Source: Scleropages formosus
Taxonomy: Eukaryota > Chordata > Actinopteri > Osteoglossiformes > Osteoglossidae
Length of the DNA: 64,000 bases
Assembly: GCF_900964775.1 (NCBI RefSeq)
Contig: NC_041808.1
Location: 4,484,595 to 4,548,594 of the forward strand
Direction of reading: 5' to 3'
The position numbers were made by a program, and so were the translations under genes. Shown piece after piece: positions 1-11,055 of this stretch; position 1 is the stretch's first letter, and each line of letters opens with the position of its first letter. Below the pieces are notes generated by a model. It saw only the letters and a program-made list of their open reading frames with translations, had not been told where the DNA came from and ran no database searches.

Positions 1-420
1 TTACAGTGTTCAGTTATCCTGTTTTCCCAACTGTTTAATTTAACCCTAACCCATCTCATTTTTACTGTATGGGCTCAGGATAAGTACCGTGATCAAGGGT
101 ACTACAGCAGGAGGTGGGATTCCAACCTGCAACCTCTGGGTTACAGGACTGGGAACTTGTCGCCGGTGTCACACGGCGCTCCTCGTCTTCCAGGGAACGT
201 CTGCGAAAAGTTCCTTCCTGTTGCCGGTTCCGTCTCTGACTGCGGTCCCGAGCGGGGTCACGATGAGCCGGAGCCTAACCCGGCAACACAGGGCTTAAGG
301 CCGGAGGGGGAGGGGACACACCCAGAACGGGACGCCAGTCCATCACAAGGTACCCCAAGCAGGACTCAAACCCTAGACCCGCCAGGGAGCGCGACCTGAC
401 CAAACCCGCTGTGCGATTGC
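1..420 (-). repeat. Nested SINE remnants (families B and A)
   Basis: Positions about 50-150 match the inner part of the tRNA-derived SINE here called family B (compare 62624-62835, reversed). Positions about 235-410 are a reversed copy of SINE family A, recognised by the inverted B-box-like stretch and the GGACACACCC / GACGCCAGTCC segments. No gene is seen. Confidence 0.75.
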
Positions 421-1269
421 TCCCCCCATCTGGCTGCAGTTAGGAAGACGTATTTATTGCTTACTTTTAGTTAGTTTTACCCATCACCCGGGTGGGAAGA
501 GGTCAGCAGCAATGCTCCCCAAACACTTGTACCCTCTCCTCAGTATCAATGTACTTGATGCCTTCAACGCATTCATTTCCCGCACTGTAAATAGCTGCCC
601 TTTGGTGGACTGGCTGCTGGCATGGGCTCCGCACCACAGCGACCCTGCGCTAGACATGCCGTCATCCGTAGCGCATGACGGGAAACCAGCATGTCGGGTC
701 TCAGGCGATCAGTCGTGTCCCTGGTGGTTTCGTTCAGCAACAGGAGTATAACGTTGTCATTGTGTTTGGGGTGAAAAATGGAGACGGGCTCCAGATCAGC
801 AACCCCGGGTTTGAGAGCGAGCAGCCGAAGAGAGAGAAGGAAAACACACCTCGCTGATTGCGCACAGCCCACATACCACAAGGATGAAAATAATGAGGAA
901 TAATGAATGTTTTCTTTTATATTCTTCCAAAAACATGCATATGTCCCTTTGGCATTTATTAAAACTTTTATCACTGACACATGTCCTTGACCTTGTGTGT
1001 GGTTATATATGTGGTCCTTGCTGTTCTCCCAGCTGCTCCATCTGGCTGCACAGCTGACAGACGGCTGATGGGAGAAACACGGAACGCACTTGAACTTTAA
1101 CCCCTTGGCGGAAAAAGCAGGTCCTTTGCCGGATGGTCCAGGGGGTGTCGAGGGGGGGGGAGTCTGCACGGTTACAAAATGTTCAACATGGGATGGGAAT
1201 GAGGGGCCTGAGGAGGACGGGGGGGTGAGAGAGACCAGGAACAACACAAAATAACATTTATTCCTTATC
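421..1269. other. Intergenic stretch upstream of fshr copy 1
   Basis: No gene is supported. The long minus-strand reading frame at 573-1271 has no recognisable domain. Positions about 1165-1265 resemble 11740-11840, which lies in the 3' flank of copy 1, with shared GGGATGGGAA and CCAGGAACAACAC blocks. This may be an interspersed repeat or the tail of a lost upstream unit. Confidence 0.5.
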
Positions 1270-1504
1270 ACAAAAGCTCTGTCCCAAGGTCCCGCTGGGG
1301 CCCCTCCTCACTTTTAGGCGGAGCGCCATGCGTCTCAACTCCAGCGACCCTTAGAAAAGTGGCTCAGACCGCAGCGTGACGCTCGCGCTCCTTTGAACCG
1401 AGAGTTCCGTGTGGGCGCTGGAGCTGTTGGCAAGTGAAGCAAATCCGCGTGCACGAGAGAGGAGCGTTACTCTGGTTTAACACACCCAACGCCCAACCCC
1501 CGTG
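1270..1504 (+). promoter_or_regulatory. 5' flank/5' UTR of fshr copy 1
   Basis: About 230 bp that align with the sequence just upstream of copies 2 (15735-15940) and 3 (29070-29291). Shared blocks include AGGCGGAGCGCC, CTCAGACCGCAG and GAGCGTTACTC. No TATA box is obvious. The conserved block probably holds the proximal promoter and 5' UTR; the exact transcription start cannot be read from the sequence. Confidence 0.5.
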
Positions 1505-4500
1505 ATGCTCTGGCTGTACGTGTCGCTCCTGGGGCTCTTCCCACTGCTCTTGGACCCGAGGCCGGTGGGGGCCGATGATGGCTGCTTCAGCGAAAAGAAC
1601 TCCTTCATCTGCCTGGGGGACGAAGTGCGTCAGATGCCCGCCGTCATCCCCAGCGACACCACCAGCGTGTGAGTAGGACGTAGCAGCAATACCGCAGTAA
1701 TACCATAGTGACAGAAGGTGGGAGAGAGAACCACCTGTCTCGTGTCTTCTTTCAGCGGTCACTTCACCCGCAGTGTCCGACACGTGTTTCCATCCCTGCC
1801 GACCGTCACAGCATTACTCGCACACACCTGCCTTCCACTGAACGGGTGCAGTTTAGGTTCCAAACACCTGACGCACAACAGTAGCATTATAGGACTTGAA
1901 CCAGGAGGCCAGCTTTTGAGCCACCTTCTGAAAATAAAAGCCAAAGAGGTGACTGACGACCATCCCGGATGCTGATTCTCAGTTATCCGCCGTGCCCATT
2001 TACAGATTTATTCACTGTTTCATTTGTGTGTTTACCCTCTTTGCACAGCAAAGCTCGAACGTGCAACCTTCCGGTACCGTTCCAGCACATTAACCACAAC
2101 GCCACCTGGTGGCCAGACCATGCCACCCCCACCAACACATCAGGCTTCCACCTGCTCCCCTCTTGTGTGGATGAAAGCACACATATACGCACGCACTTTT
2201 ACATTTATTCATTTGTATTAGCAGGGGGCATGGTGGTGCAGTGGGTTGGACCGGGTCCTGCTCTCCGGTAGGTCTGGGGTTCGAGTCCCGCTTGGAGTGC
2301 CTTGCGACGGACTGGCGTCCCTTCCTGGGTGCGTCCCGTCCTGAGTGCGTCCTGTCCTGGGTGCGTCCCGTCCTGAGTGCGTCCCGTCCTGGTGCGTCCT
2401 GTCCTGGTGCGTCCCGTCCTGAGTGCGTCCCGTCCTGGGTGCGTCCTGTCCTGGGTGCGTCCCCTCCCCCTCCAGCCCTTCGCCCTGTGTTGCCGAGTTA
2501 GGCCCCCGCTCCCCGCGACCCCGTATGTGACGAACGCTTCAGACAGTGTGTCTATCTTAGCTGACATTTGTCTCAAAAGCGACATGCGTCTCATAGAAAA
2601 TCCAATGTGTTCATTACATTAGGAGAAAGAGAGACATAGTTACAGATGTTGTGATTCCTAAGTACAGTTAGTTTTTCCACCAAAAATGCACCAGTGTTCA
2701 TCACACACATACACACACACACCAGTCTGCCTTGTTACAGTGCCCCCCCGTTTCAGACAGTTTTCATTCATTATTGAAACACATTCGCACCTCCTGCCTC
2801 CTCACGTTCCCCAACAGCTGTTTTTGTTTGTTTGTTTTTGTTTTGTTTTAGTTTTCTGCTCCACAGTCATTTTGCCCGTTTTCCTCGTTCCCTCGCGACT
2901 CTTCGCGACACGTGACACCGACACCCACCTTGTGCGAAATCCTTTATTGAAAGACATGCACTTGTTTCCCTTTGTTTTCCAACTGAACCGTGTGTGGGTC
3001 ATGTACCTGTCAATACCTGGGTGACATCATCGCCGCCGATCAGGTCGCACGGGGTCGCGGAGGGAGTGGGGAGACAGGTGGACCTGAGGGACTGTCCACT
3101 CCACTCCACTCCACTCCACTCCTTCACTGTGTTCCTCAGTTTCAATGTACATATATGACCTTCAATGAGTTTCACTTAAATGTGATTATTGATTTAATAA
3201 ACAGATGATTGATTGTGACTGAATTACAGTAAGTCTGGTGGGCGTGTCTACGAGAGAAGCCCACGGAGAGAGGGGAATCGGAGCGGGTGATGAGATGGTG
3301 CTCGTGTGTAGGGAGGGTGTGAAAACACTCAGTAGGATGACAGGAAAAACGAAAAAATGAGCACTTGTGTCGGGACTACGTTGTCTTTGTCTCAGTGCGT
3401 CTGTGGTAGAGCCATGGATAGCATCCTTATTTACCATCTCTGATCAGACCCATTGCTCTCTCTTTCCCTGCCTTTTTACTCTTTCTTTTCTCTCTCTCTC
3501 TCTCTCTCTCTCTTTTTTCTCTTGCTCTCCTCTCTCTCTTTTCCTCTTTCTCTGTCATTCTCTCTGTCCCTTTTTTCGTTTTTCATTTTCTTTCTCACAC
3601 TTTTTCTTTCTCTCTCACTCCCTTCCTCGCTCTCTCTCTTTCTCTCTCGGCAGGGTGTTCAGGATGACGAAGCTCAGGATCATACCGCCGCAAGCCTTCT
3701 GCGGACTGAGCGAAGTGTCCGAAATGTACGCAGCCGCCCAGCACCCCACCATCCACACCCACCATCCACCTCCACCTCAGTGAAGCTCCGCCCCCTGCTG
3801 TGCACTACCCCTGGGGAACATCGAGGCTTTTCTGAGTTATGATCGCAGCGATAGGCATACTTTTGCAGTTTATTAACGTATCCCATCATGCCGAGGGTCA
3901 GCGACTCTCACAGGCCTGACTGCAACGTATTGCGTGTCGCCTACCTGGTTGTGCTCCCCTCCCCCCTGGGGTGAACGAACAAAGAGTCAATAAGTCCTAT
4001 TTAGTCTTGATGTGCCGTGTTTAGTCTTGGAACCAGAACATGGTGTGTTGGGATGGTACGACAGCGGTACAAACACGGGAGATGGAGCTCATGGACAGGA
4101 GCACTTGAGGTTTTACTCGCAGGAGGTTTTACTCGCAGGAAGCAGCGCTCTCTCCAACGCAGCCATTCCATGGTGGGGGACGGGGGAGTCACTGGAGGTT
4201 CAGAGACATGGCTCTGAGCCTGTTCTCTGGGGGTCTGTTATCAGCCCACACACCTTATTCACTGCAGTGACTAACACTGCTAGATACACTACTTACAATT
4301 GGTCACTCATCCATACAGTGGAACACACTCCCTCCATCACTCGCACACTATGGGTGAACCTGAACAGCATGTCTTTGGACTGTGGGAGGGAACCAGAGCA
4401 CCCAGAAACTGTTTCACTCCCCTGTGCAGCTGGGATCTCACCTACCACACTGTGGCAACAGTGTAATTCCATTATTAACTTCCACATTTATATAGTTATA

Positions 4501-5432
4501 TAAGTTGAGTAACGTGGGTATGATATTTAGTGTTTTTTCTTCAAGCCACACATCTGCCGCCCTTTAGTGCTACAGCAAGGATGATTTATTGAAAAGGGCA
4601 ATGTAACACATGAAAAAAAATTATGCAACAAGTCTTTTATTTTTTTTTCAAATAATAAATCTTATTTATTATATTCCCTGTTGTCCTGTTCCAGCACGGT
4701 GATAGAGAACGGGTTCCTGAAAGAGATCGGAGCATTCGCCTTCGCCAACCTGTCTAAAGTGGTTGAAATGTATGTTTTCCTCCCTCATGTCCAACTCCAT
4801 GTGAACGATGTGGAAAACTGTTACATCCCAGAATACTCTTCAGCTCTGCTTTCCCATTACAGAACAATCACTGCAGCCAAACATCTGGCTGTGATCCATA
4901 AGGATGCCTTCTGGAATCTACCGAAGCTGAGATACCTGTAGGTCTGGTTTTATTATTTTTAATTTTGCTTTTTTAAAGCTCGGTCAGTGGGACGCTTCAA
5001 AATGGCATGTTCTTGGCTGTGTGCTCCAACTTCCTTTAAAAAAAAAATTCTAGGAAGGTTATCAGGATTTGTCTATCCTGAGCTTCATGCATCTACTCGT
5101 GCAATGAACATTGGTGCATAAAGTGGAAAGAAATAAACTTAAGAATCACGTCTGCAACTATATCTCTCTTTTTCCTAATGTTATGCACAAATTGTGTATT
5201 CTCTTAGATGTACGTCTCTTTGGAGACAACTGTCTGATAAATGAATAAATGTAAATGTAACTGGGATTCATACAAGGTGAGGACTGAAGTTGCAGCCAAC
5301 TCTGTTGAAGGTCTCAATGGATACTTCCAGACTCAGATTGAACCTAAAGCATCAACAGCACCTTCTGTCCATTGCAGGAAATAATGCAGCAATTGCACTA
5401 GAAAGCCACACTTAGCACAGAGCACTGATGGT

Positions 5433-5500
<68 letters not shown>

Positions 5501-8014
5501 CCAGGTCCATCACGAACACCGGCCTCAAACAGCTGCCTGATTTCACCAAGATCAACTCAGCAGGATATGACTTCGTGCTGTATGTATATATGTGGCTCAG
5601 TTTTTTGGGTCTGAATGAACTTTATAACCACCTGGATGTGGAAATATGATATAAATGACCCCTGAGGATGCAGGTGATTGATCATTAAAAAGAAATGTCA
5701 CATTTTTCAAGCTAGTTGTGACCCTTGTGTTCCAGTGACTTCCAGGACAACCTGTACGTAGACGTGATTCCACCCAACGCCTTTCTGGGAATGTACACTG
5801 ACATTGTGGACCACCTGTAAGTTGAACGTCAAAAAGCATACAGTTGAGTTGTAACTGTTTTGGTGTGCAGTCAGTGCCAGATCTTTGACTGATACCCATT
5901 TTTAGGTGTCCAATTAGAGCAAGACAGTTGAATTTTGCTTGGATTGGGTGTCCAATCAGAAGCCAGATGGTTGAATTACACTTTGTTTAGGCTTCTGTTC
6001 AGTCAGCTTCTTGAGCCTCTCAAAGGAAAGTGTATTTAATCGCCCATCCCTCTTCCTACAGGAGACTGTCCAAGAACGGGATCACTGAGGTGCAGAGCCA
6101 TGCCTTTAACGGCACGAAAATGACGAGGCTGTGAGAATTCCTTTCATTCCTTTTCAAGCTTTCGCACCCTTACCGTGAAGATGCAAAAGCAGGTGAAGCA
6201 GGTGTGGCTGGACAGGGAACTCATCTTCCTCTTTCCATCCTCAAGGTTTCTCACGGGAAACCAGCAGTTAAGGCACATCCACAGCCAGGCCTTCACGGGA
6301 GCAGAAGGCCCTGGTCTATTGTAAGTACAGTCATGTTATTTACCCACCTGGCTGTTTGCCAGCCCTGTGCTGGTCACATCCCTCAAGTACAGGTGGAGAC
6401 CCTCTGGATCAGTTAATGCTGAAACCCTTGTTCATAGCTGAGTTTCGAAATTAGCAGAGTTGGTCCAAAAGCTTCAAACCAGCTGCCCAAATTGAATGTG
6501 TGGCTCCCCATCTCACATGGGTGAAGTGCGGTGCTTTGCAAGCCTCAGACAATAACCCAAAAGCTGCGTGAATGTTGCATGAGTGTCTGTTGCGCATATT
6601 TGGCGGCACAGAGACATCTCGCGAACGGCTGTCAGCACCCTGCCGGAGAACATGCTTCACGGCCTCAAGGTGTTGAAGGCCGTGGCAGTGCAGAACCTGA
6701 AGAAGCTGCCCAGCCCGAAGCTCTTCACTCAACTCATCGAGGCCAACCTGACTTACCCGAGCCACTGCTGCGCCTTTGCCAACTTCAGGAGGAACATGTA
6801 GGTGTTGCACCACGGTTCACCAAGCCGGCGTGTATGTGACTTCCTGTCCTCGTGGGGACATTGCTGCTAACCACAGTGCATGTGTCCATGTTCGCAGGTC
6901 CACGCAGAGCCCATACTGCAGTCTACCCGGCATCGAGAAGGGAGAGCCAGGCTTCTTCAGGGAGTACTGTCAGACAAACAACGAGGTATCCTGCTTCCCC
7001 AAGCCAGATGCCTTCAACCCGTGCGAGGACATCATGGGCTTCACCTACCTGCGCGTGCTCATCTGGCTCATCAGCGTGTTGGCGATTGCCGGCAACTTGC
7101 TGGTGTTAACCGTGCTGCTGAGCAGCCACTACAAGCTCACCGTGCCACGCTTCCTCATGTGTCACCTGGCCTTCGCTGACCTCTGTATGGGTGTCTACCT
7201 GCTGCTCATCGCCACCATGGACACCCACACTCGCTCGCAGTACTACAACTACGGAATTGACTGGCAAACAGGACCCGGATGCACTACTGCCGGTTTCATC
7301 ACTGTCTTCGCTAGCGAGTTGTCCATCTACACACTCACGGCGGTCACTGTCGAGCGCTGGCATTCCATCACGTTTGCGCTCCAAGTAGAACGACACCTGC
7401 GGCTGTGGCACGCTCGCGCCATCATGGCCGTCGGCTGGCTCTTTGCCTTGCTGGCCGCCATGCTCCCTGTGGTCGGGGTTAGCAGCTACTCCAAAGTGAG
7501 CATCTGCCTGCCGATGGATGTGGAGACGACAGTAGCCCAGGTGTACGTGGTGGGGCTGCTGCTGCTGAACGCCCTGGCCTTCCTGGTAATGTGCATCTGC
7601 TACGTGCACATCTACATGACTGTGCGCAATCCCAGCTTTGTTCGAGCCAGTGCCGACATGCGCATGGCGCAGCGGATGGCCGTGCTTATCTTCACCAACT
7701 TCCTCTGCATGGCTCCCATCTCCTTCTTCGCAATCTTGGCCGCGTTCAAGCTACCCCTCATCACCTTATCCCACGCCAAGGTGCTGCTGGTGTTCTTCTA
7801 CCCCATCAACTCGTGTGCCAACCCCTTCCTCTACGCCTTCTTTACCACGACCTTCAAGAGGGACTTCTTCATCCTGGCTAGCCGCTTTGGGTGCTTCAAA
7901 GCCAGAGCGCAGATGTGCCGCACTGAGATGTCCTCACCCCAGATCAGAGTCTTGTACACCACCCACAAAACCACCGATGCCACCCGCAACCCTCAACCCT
8001 CTGGTGCCACTTAA
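1505..8014 (+). CDS. fshr: Follicle-stimulating-hormone receptor, tandem copy 1 (10 exons, intact)
   Basis: Gs-coupled glycoprotein-hormone receptor of the gonadal cell surface. Exons: 1505-1668, 3654-3725, 4695-4769, 4863-4937, 5505-5579, 5736-5816, 6062-6130, 6246-6320, 6612-6797, 6898-8014 (1989 nt, 662 aa). All junctions are GT/AG and phase 2, and exon sizes match the mammalian gene (72, 75, 75, 75, 81, 69, 75, 186). The protein has a signal peptide (about 1-22), a short Cys box, leucine-rich repeats (about 50-270), [10 protein letters not shown] at the end of exon 9, a hinge, [13 protein letters not shown], then seven membrane helices. ERW is intact (E443 R444 W445), as are SICLPMD and NPFLY; D544 is 6.30. 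The FTDF motif of human FSHR reads FTNF (N558). The hinge is 29 residues shorter than human, giving a usual teleost length. FSHR rather than LHCGR or TSHR is supported by IDWQTG, SICLPMD and the C-terminal CRTEMSS. The first ATG with a good signal peptide was taken as start. Confidence 0.95.
2225..2545 (+). repeat. SINE family A in intron 1, with internal tandem expansion
   Basis: tRNA-derived SINE: A-box-like GTGGTGCAGTGGGTTGGAC, B box GGGTTCGAGTCCC, and the family's 3' end CCCGCGACCCCGTATG. Between 2319 and 2463 the GTGCGTCCCGTCCTG motif is repeated about nine times, where other copies in the window have one or two. It lies in intron 1 of fshr copy 1. Confidence 0.85.
3482..3650 (+). repeat. 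CT-rich tract ending at the exon 2 acceptor, fshr copy 1
   Basis: About 170 nt of almost pure pyrimidine (CTCTCT and CTTTC runs) leading straight into CTCGGCAG, the acceptor of exon 2 at 3654. The long reading frames across it are artefacts of low complexity. Longer versions stand at the same place in copies 2 and 3. Confidence 0.9.
4235..4465 (-). repeat. Teleost interspersed repeat (family E), intron 2 of fshr copy 1
   Basis: Reversed copy of a repeat also seen at about 36785-37110, sharing the blocks CACACTATGGGT, TGAACAGCAT and CCAGAGCACCCAGA. The matching introns of copies 2 and 3 lack it, so it inserted into copy 1 after it separated. Confidence 0.7.
5441..5498 (+). repeat. (GT)29 microsatellite abutting exon 5 acceptor, fshr copy 1
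   Basis: Fifty-eight bases of pure GT followed only by TTCCAG before exon 5 at 5505. Copies 2 and 3 have about 6-9 GT repeats followed by CTGTTTCCAG. A pure TG run this close to an acceptor may weaken exon recognition. Confidence 0.95.
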
Positions 8015-8406
8015 CCATAACCACTGACTTCTGACCCCAGTTACCTTAACCTTTGACACCTGCATCTGTCAAACTCCTTCACTCCTCATCCACCACGGAT
8101 GGGACTGCAATCAGTTTACAGGCGACTGTTAGGTTTGTTGCAATCTTCAACTGCCAAGTAAACAAACACAAAGTTAGTTGTCCCCGCAGGGAATCTGTAG
8201 ATGTGTTTTTCGGATGCCGTTGCAGCTGTTCGGTAGTCATGGACCGCCGACCTTTGTAAAGCACAGAACTGACTGGACTGCATAGAGCAAAGGTCCCACA
8301 ATTCTGTGCATTAATTATGAATGCAAAGCCTACTTTTTAGTCATTATTTTTTCGATGGTCAGTAGTCTCTCTGTTAGCAATCTAAATGTATCTTTGTAAC
8401 AAACAC

Positions 8407-8412
8407 AATAAA
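8407..8412 (+). terminator. Candidate poly(A) signal of fshr copy 1
   Basis: AATAAA about 390 nt after the stop codon, in 3' sequence that is homologous to the flanks of copies 2 and 3. It is the first AATAAA downstream. The cleavage site was not identified. Confidence 0.55.
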
Positions 8413-8554
8413 GTTATATAAATGCTTGGAAGCTGAGGTTGTGCTGTTTGCCTGTTTGTCCCGTATTCCATGATAACAGTTGCCATAAAATTCAACAGGA
8501 ACGTCCAGCAGATGGAGGTCTATCGGAGTCGGAAGGTGAAGTTGAAAAACAGCG

Positions 8555-9130
8555 CTATCGGATTTTTTTTTCCTTTTTTTCTCGGATCAGAATGGATCAC
8601 CAGCCTACACGAAGTTGTCTGGCTCCGCACACTGTCTAACTCGACAAGAATAAATTTCTCCAGTCATCATTTCCGGTAATTAAAATCTTTATTCAATAAA
8701 TAAATTAACCCTAAAACTGCCATGCCAATAAAAAAATATTAAATAAAACAATAAAAACCAATAAGACCAGCTAATACAAAGACCGCATGGCAGAACCTTT
8801 AAAACACTAAAAACATACCCTGGGGCTTAAAACCAAAATAATAAATAATTAAAAGGAAACTTACCCAGTAAAATTCACTGCTAAAGAGTGGCGGTCCCCT
8901 GGCCTGTTTCCAGGGTGTTACCATACACCTTACCTACCATTTTTGGATGTTTCCCTTTTCACAACACGTGGGATAGGTGAATGATAAAATACATATACAG
9001 AATTCGAACACGCACCCACACAACAAAACTAATCTACACTACACTAAACTAAATGTAATAAATGAATGAATTAACAAGTAAATGATTAATACAAACACAC
9101 CACACGCTTAGTCATTTATAAGGGACGACT
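8555..9130 (-). repeat. Poly(A)-tailed retroposon, family C (reversed)
   Basis: Begins with a T-rich run (the poly(A) tail read backwards) and matches, in reverse, 27125-27880 and the intron 1 insertions at 16298-16648 and 29644-29992. Shared blocks include GCCATGCCAATAA, CTAATACAAAGACCG and CACCCACACAACA, each reversed. It is not classified; the A-tail suggests a retroposon. Confidence 0.7.
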
Positions 9131-9180
9131 TAAAAGTGCAATAAGTGTTATAAATTTTTAAAATAGTGCAACTTAAATAA

Positions 9181-9379
9181 GGGGGGGCGCGGTGGCGCAG
9201 TGGGTTGGACCGTAGTCCTGCTCTCCGGTGGGTCTGCGGTTTGAGTCCCGCTTGGGGTGCCTTGCGGCAGACTGGCGTCCCGTCCTGGGTGTGTCCCCTC
9301 CCCCTCCAGCCTTACGCCCTGAGTTGCCGGGTTAGGCTCCGGTTCCCCGTGACCCTGTATGGGACAAGCGGTTCTGAAA

Positions 9380-9437
<58 letters not shown>
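9181..9437 (+). repeat. SINE family A with long (TG)n tail
   Basis: Complete-looking copy: GGTGGCGCAGTGGGTTGGAC, GTTTGAGTCCCGCTTGGGG, GGCGTCCCGTCCTGGG, GACAAGCGGTTCTGAAAA, then about 28 TG repeats to 9436. The TG tail is typical of this family in the window. Confidence 0.9.
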
Positions 9438-9559
9438 AACTTAAATAAAATGTGCCATAAAAGATTAGAAACCCTACGCCTAACATAGAACACAAAACAA
9501 AACACTTACATTCACCAAAAACGGGGGTTACGGTGTTCTGTAAGTGCGAAGGGATGTGT

Positions 9560-11055
9560 GTTACTTACCTCAGGATGGAAGACCTGCAACAAACCTGTGG
9601 GGTCACAGCCAAAAGAGGCCCTTCCACCTCTCTTTGGCTTCTGAGTAATCCCATTGAGTGACATCTTTCTCCATCCTAAATGTGAGGTTGGCCCGGATTT
9701 TATGATACACACCCTGGACACCCAGGTCTACCCCTGTCTGGACCAGCTGGGTTCTTGCGTTCCAAAGCATTTGCTTGGCCACGCTGATCATCAGCCACAT
9801 CCAGGCAGCTGCTGCCTTCTCAGTGCCAGGGTTCCATCCCCTCAAAACTTTGTCGTACGGCAAAACCATCTGCGGATCAATCTTCCTGCACAGGAGAGTC
9901 ACCAAACGCCAGACCTCCTGCACCTACCCACAGTCATAAAAAACATGTGCGAGAGTTTCACTCTCGCCATACCGGAGTCACGGGCAGAGTGGGTGGCTGG
10001 TCAATTTGTGCCTGTACAGGACTCCTTTGACCAGCAACTTACCGTGTAAACAACGCCAGTTCAAGTCTTGCAGATGGTGGTCAAGCCCCTCTGGCTGAAT
10101 CCCGGCCCAAGTGCCCTCCTCAAGCCCCAAAAGAACTTGAGTTCCTCTCCTCTCGACCAAGGCCTTATACAAGGCCCTGTGCTTAAAGACGGTCTCCGCC
10201 TCAACCTCGGTCGCTGTGGTCTTACTCCACTTTACAGTGTAGCTATAATGAGTGGGCCCTGTCTTGGCATTTGACCCGGTGTTGGACCAGGACTTCACCA
10301 ACTGGCGCATCGAAAGGGCCAACCACGCACAAAGTACTGGTGGGGATGCTCAATCAGAGCTGCCAGTTGGTTACATAACTGGGAGAGAAAGAGACAATCC
10401 AATTTAAGAGGAATGTCAGGCACATCTTTCCCTCCGCCTTTGGAAGGGGCATGACCTCCCTCCTCACGTACTCATACCTGCCCCCCCCAGACGAGATCGA
10501 AAACGCCCTTCATGAAGCCTTTCCGCACTGTGCGGGGCAAGGGGTACACTTGCACAAGCTAAAGCAACGTGGGGAGGATGTCCACCTTCAGCGCCAATGT
10601 TTTTCCTATTAAGGAGAGGGACCTTGTCCTCCACAAACCCATTTTCCGTCTGGCTTTGGTCAAACGTTCTTCCCAATTAGCCCTGGCGGCACCTTCCGTA
10701 AGAAAGTTGACCCCCAACACCTTGAGAGGACCCTCGCATCGGGAAAAACCACTGATGCAGTTTTCTCTATTTTTCCAGCTGCTGAAGAACTTGACAAGAG
10801 ACTTGCCAAGGTTCAAGGTTGAGCCTGAGGGACGCCCGAACACCTGAACTAGGCCAAGCGCCCGACTGAGCAACCGGTCCAAGCACAGGAACAACGTAGT
10901 GTCGTCCGCGTACTGGGCCAGCTTCACCACCTTGCCACCACCCCCTGGCAGGAGCAGACCATCAATCCCCAGGTGGGCGAGGATGGCGACCGCCAGGGGC
11001 TTGATGTAAAGAACATAAAGGAGTGGGGAGAGATGGCCGCAAACAACACCCACCC
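9560..11055 (-). mobile_element. LINE fragment, L1/Tx1-like ORF2 3' half
   Basis: Minus-strand frames encode reverse transcriptase and the C-terminal region of a non-LTR retrotransposon. 11065-10559 carries LSPLLYVLYIKPLAVAI, the catalytic QYADDT and the WRTRSLSLIGKTLALKVD block. 10322-9978 and 9923-9603 carry the C-terminal part (RRGTQVLLGLEEGTW, LQDLNWRCLHGKLL, WNARTQLV). Frame changes separate the pieces and the 5' half (endonuclease) is absent, so it is a dead 5'-truncated copy. It sits between two blocks of copy 1 3' flank that are closer together after copy 3, so it inserted after the unit duplicated or was lost elsewhere. Confidence 0.85.

Noticed and set aside
573-1271. 232-aa minus-strand reading frame upstream of fshr copy 1
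   Set aside because: No recognisable motif; includes repeat-like sequence shared with 11740-11840 and proline-rich simple stretches.
3453-3842. Leu/Ser/Phe-rich frames across the CT tracts (also at 17700-18209 and 31164-31676)
   Set aside because: Translations of pyrimidine repeats; the real exon 2 uses another frame.
6776-6897. Extension of the exon 10 reading frame upstream in copies 1 and 3 (start at 6776 / 34356)
   Set aside because: It reads through intron 9; the exon 9 donor and exon 10 acceptor are canonical and conserved in all three copies.
9377-9436. TG/CA runs as possible CRISPR-like or satellite arrays
   Set aside because: Simple dinucleotide tails of SINE A; this is vertebrate DNA and no spacer structure exists.
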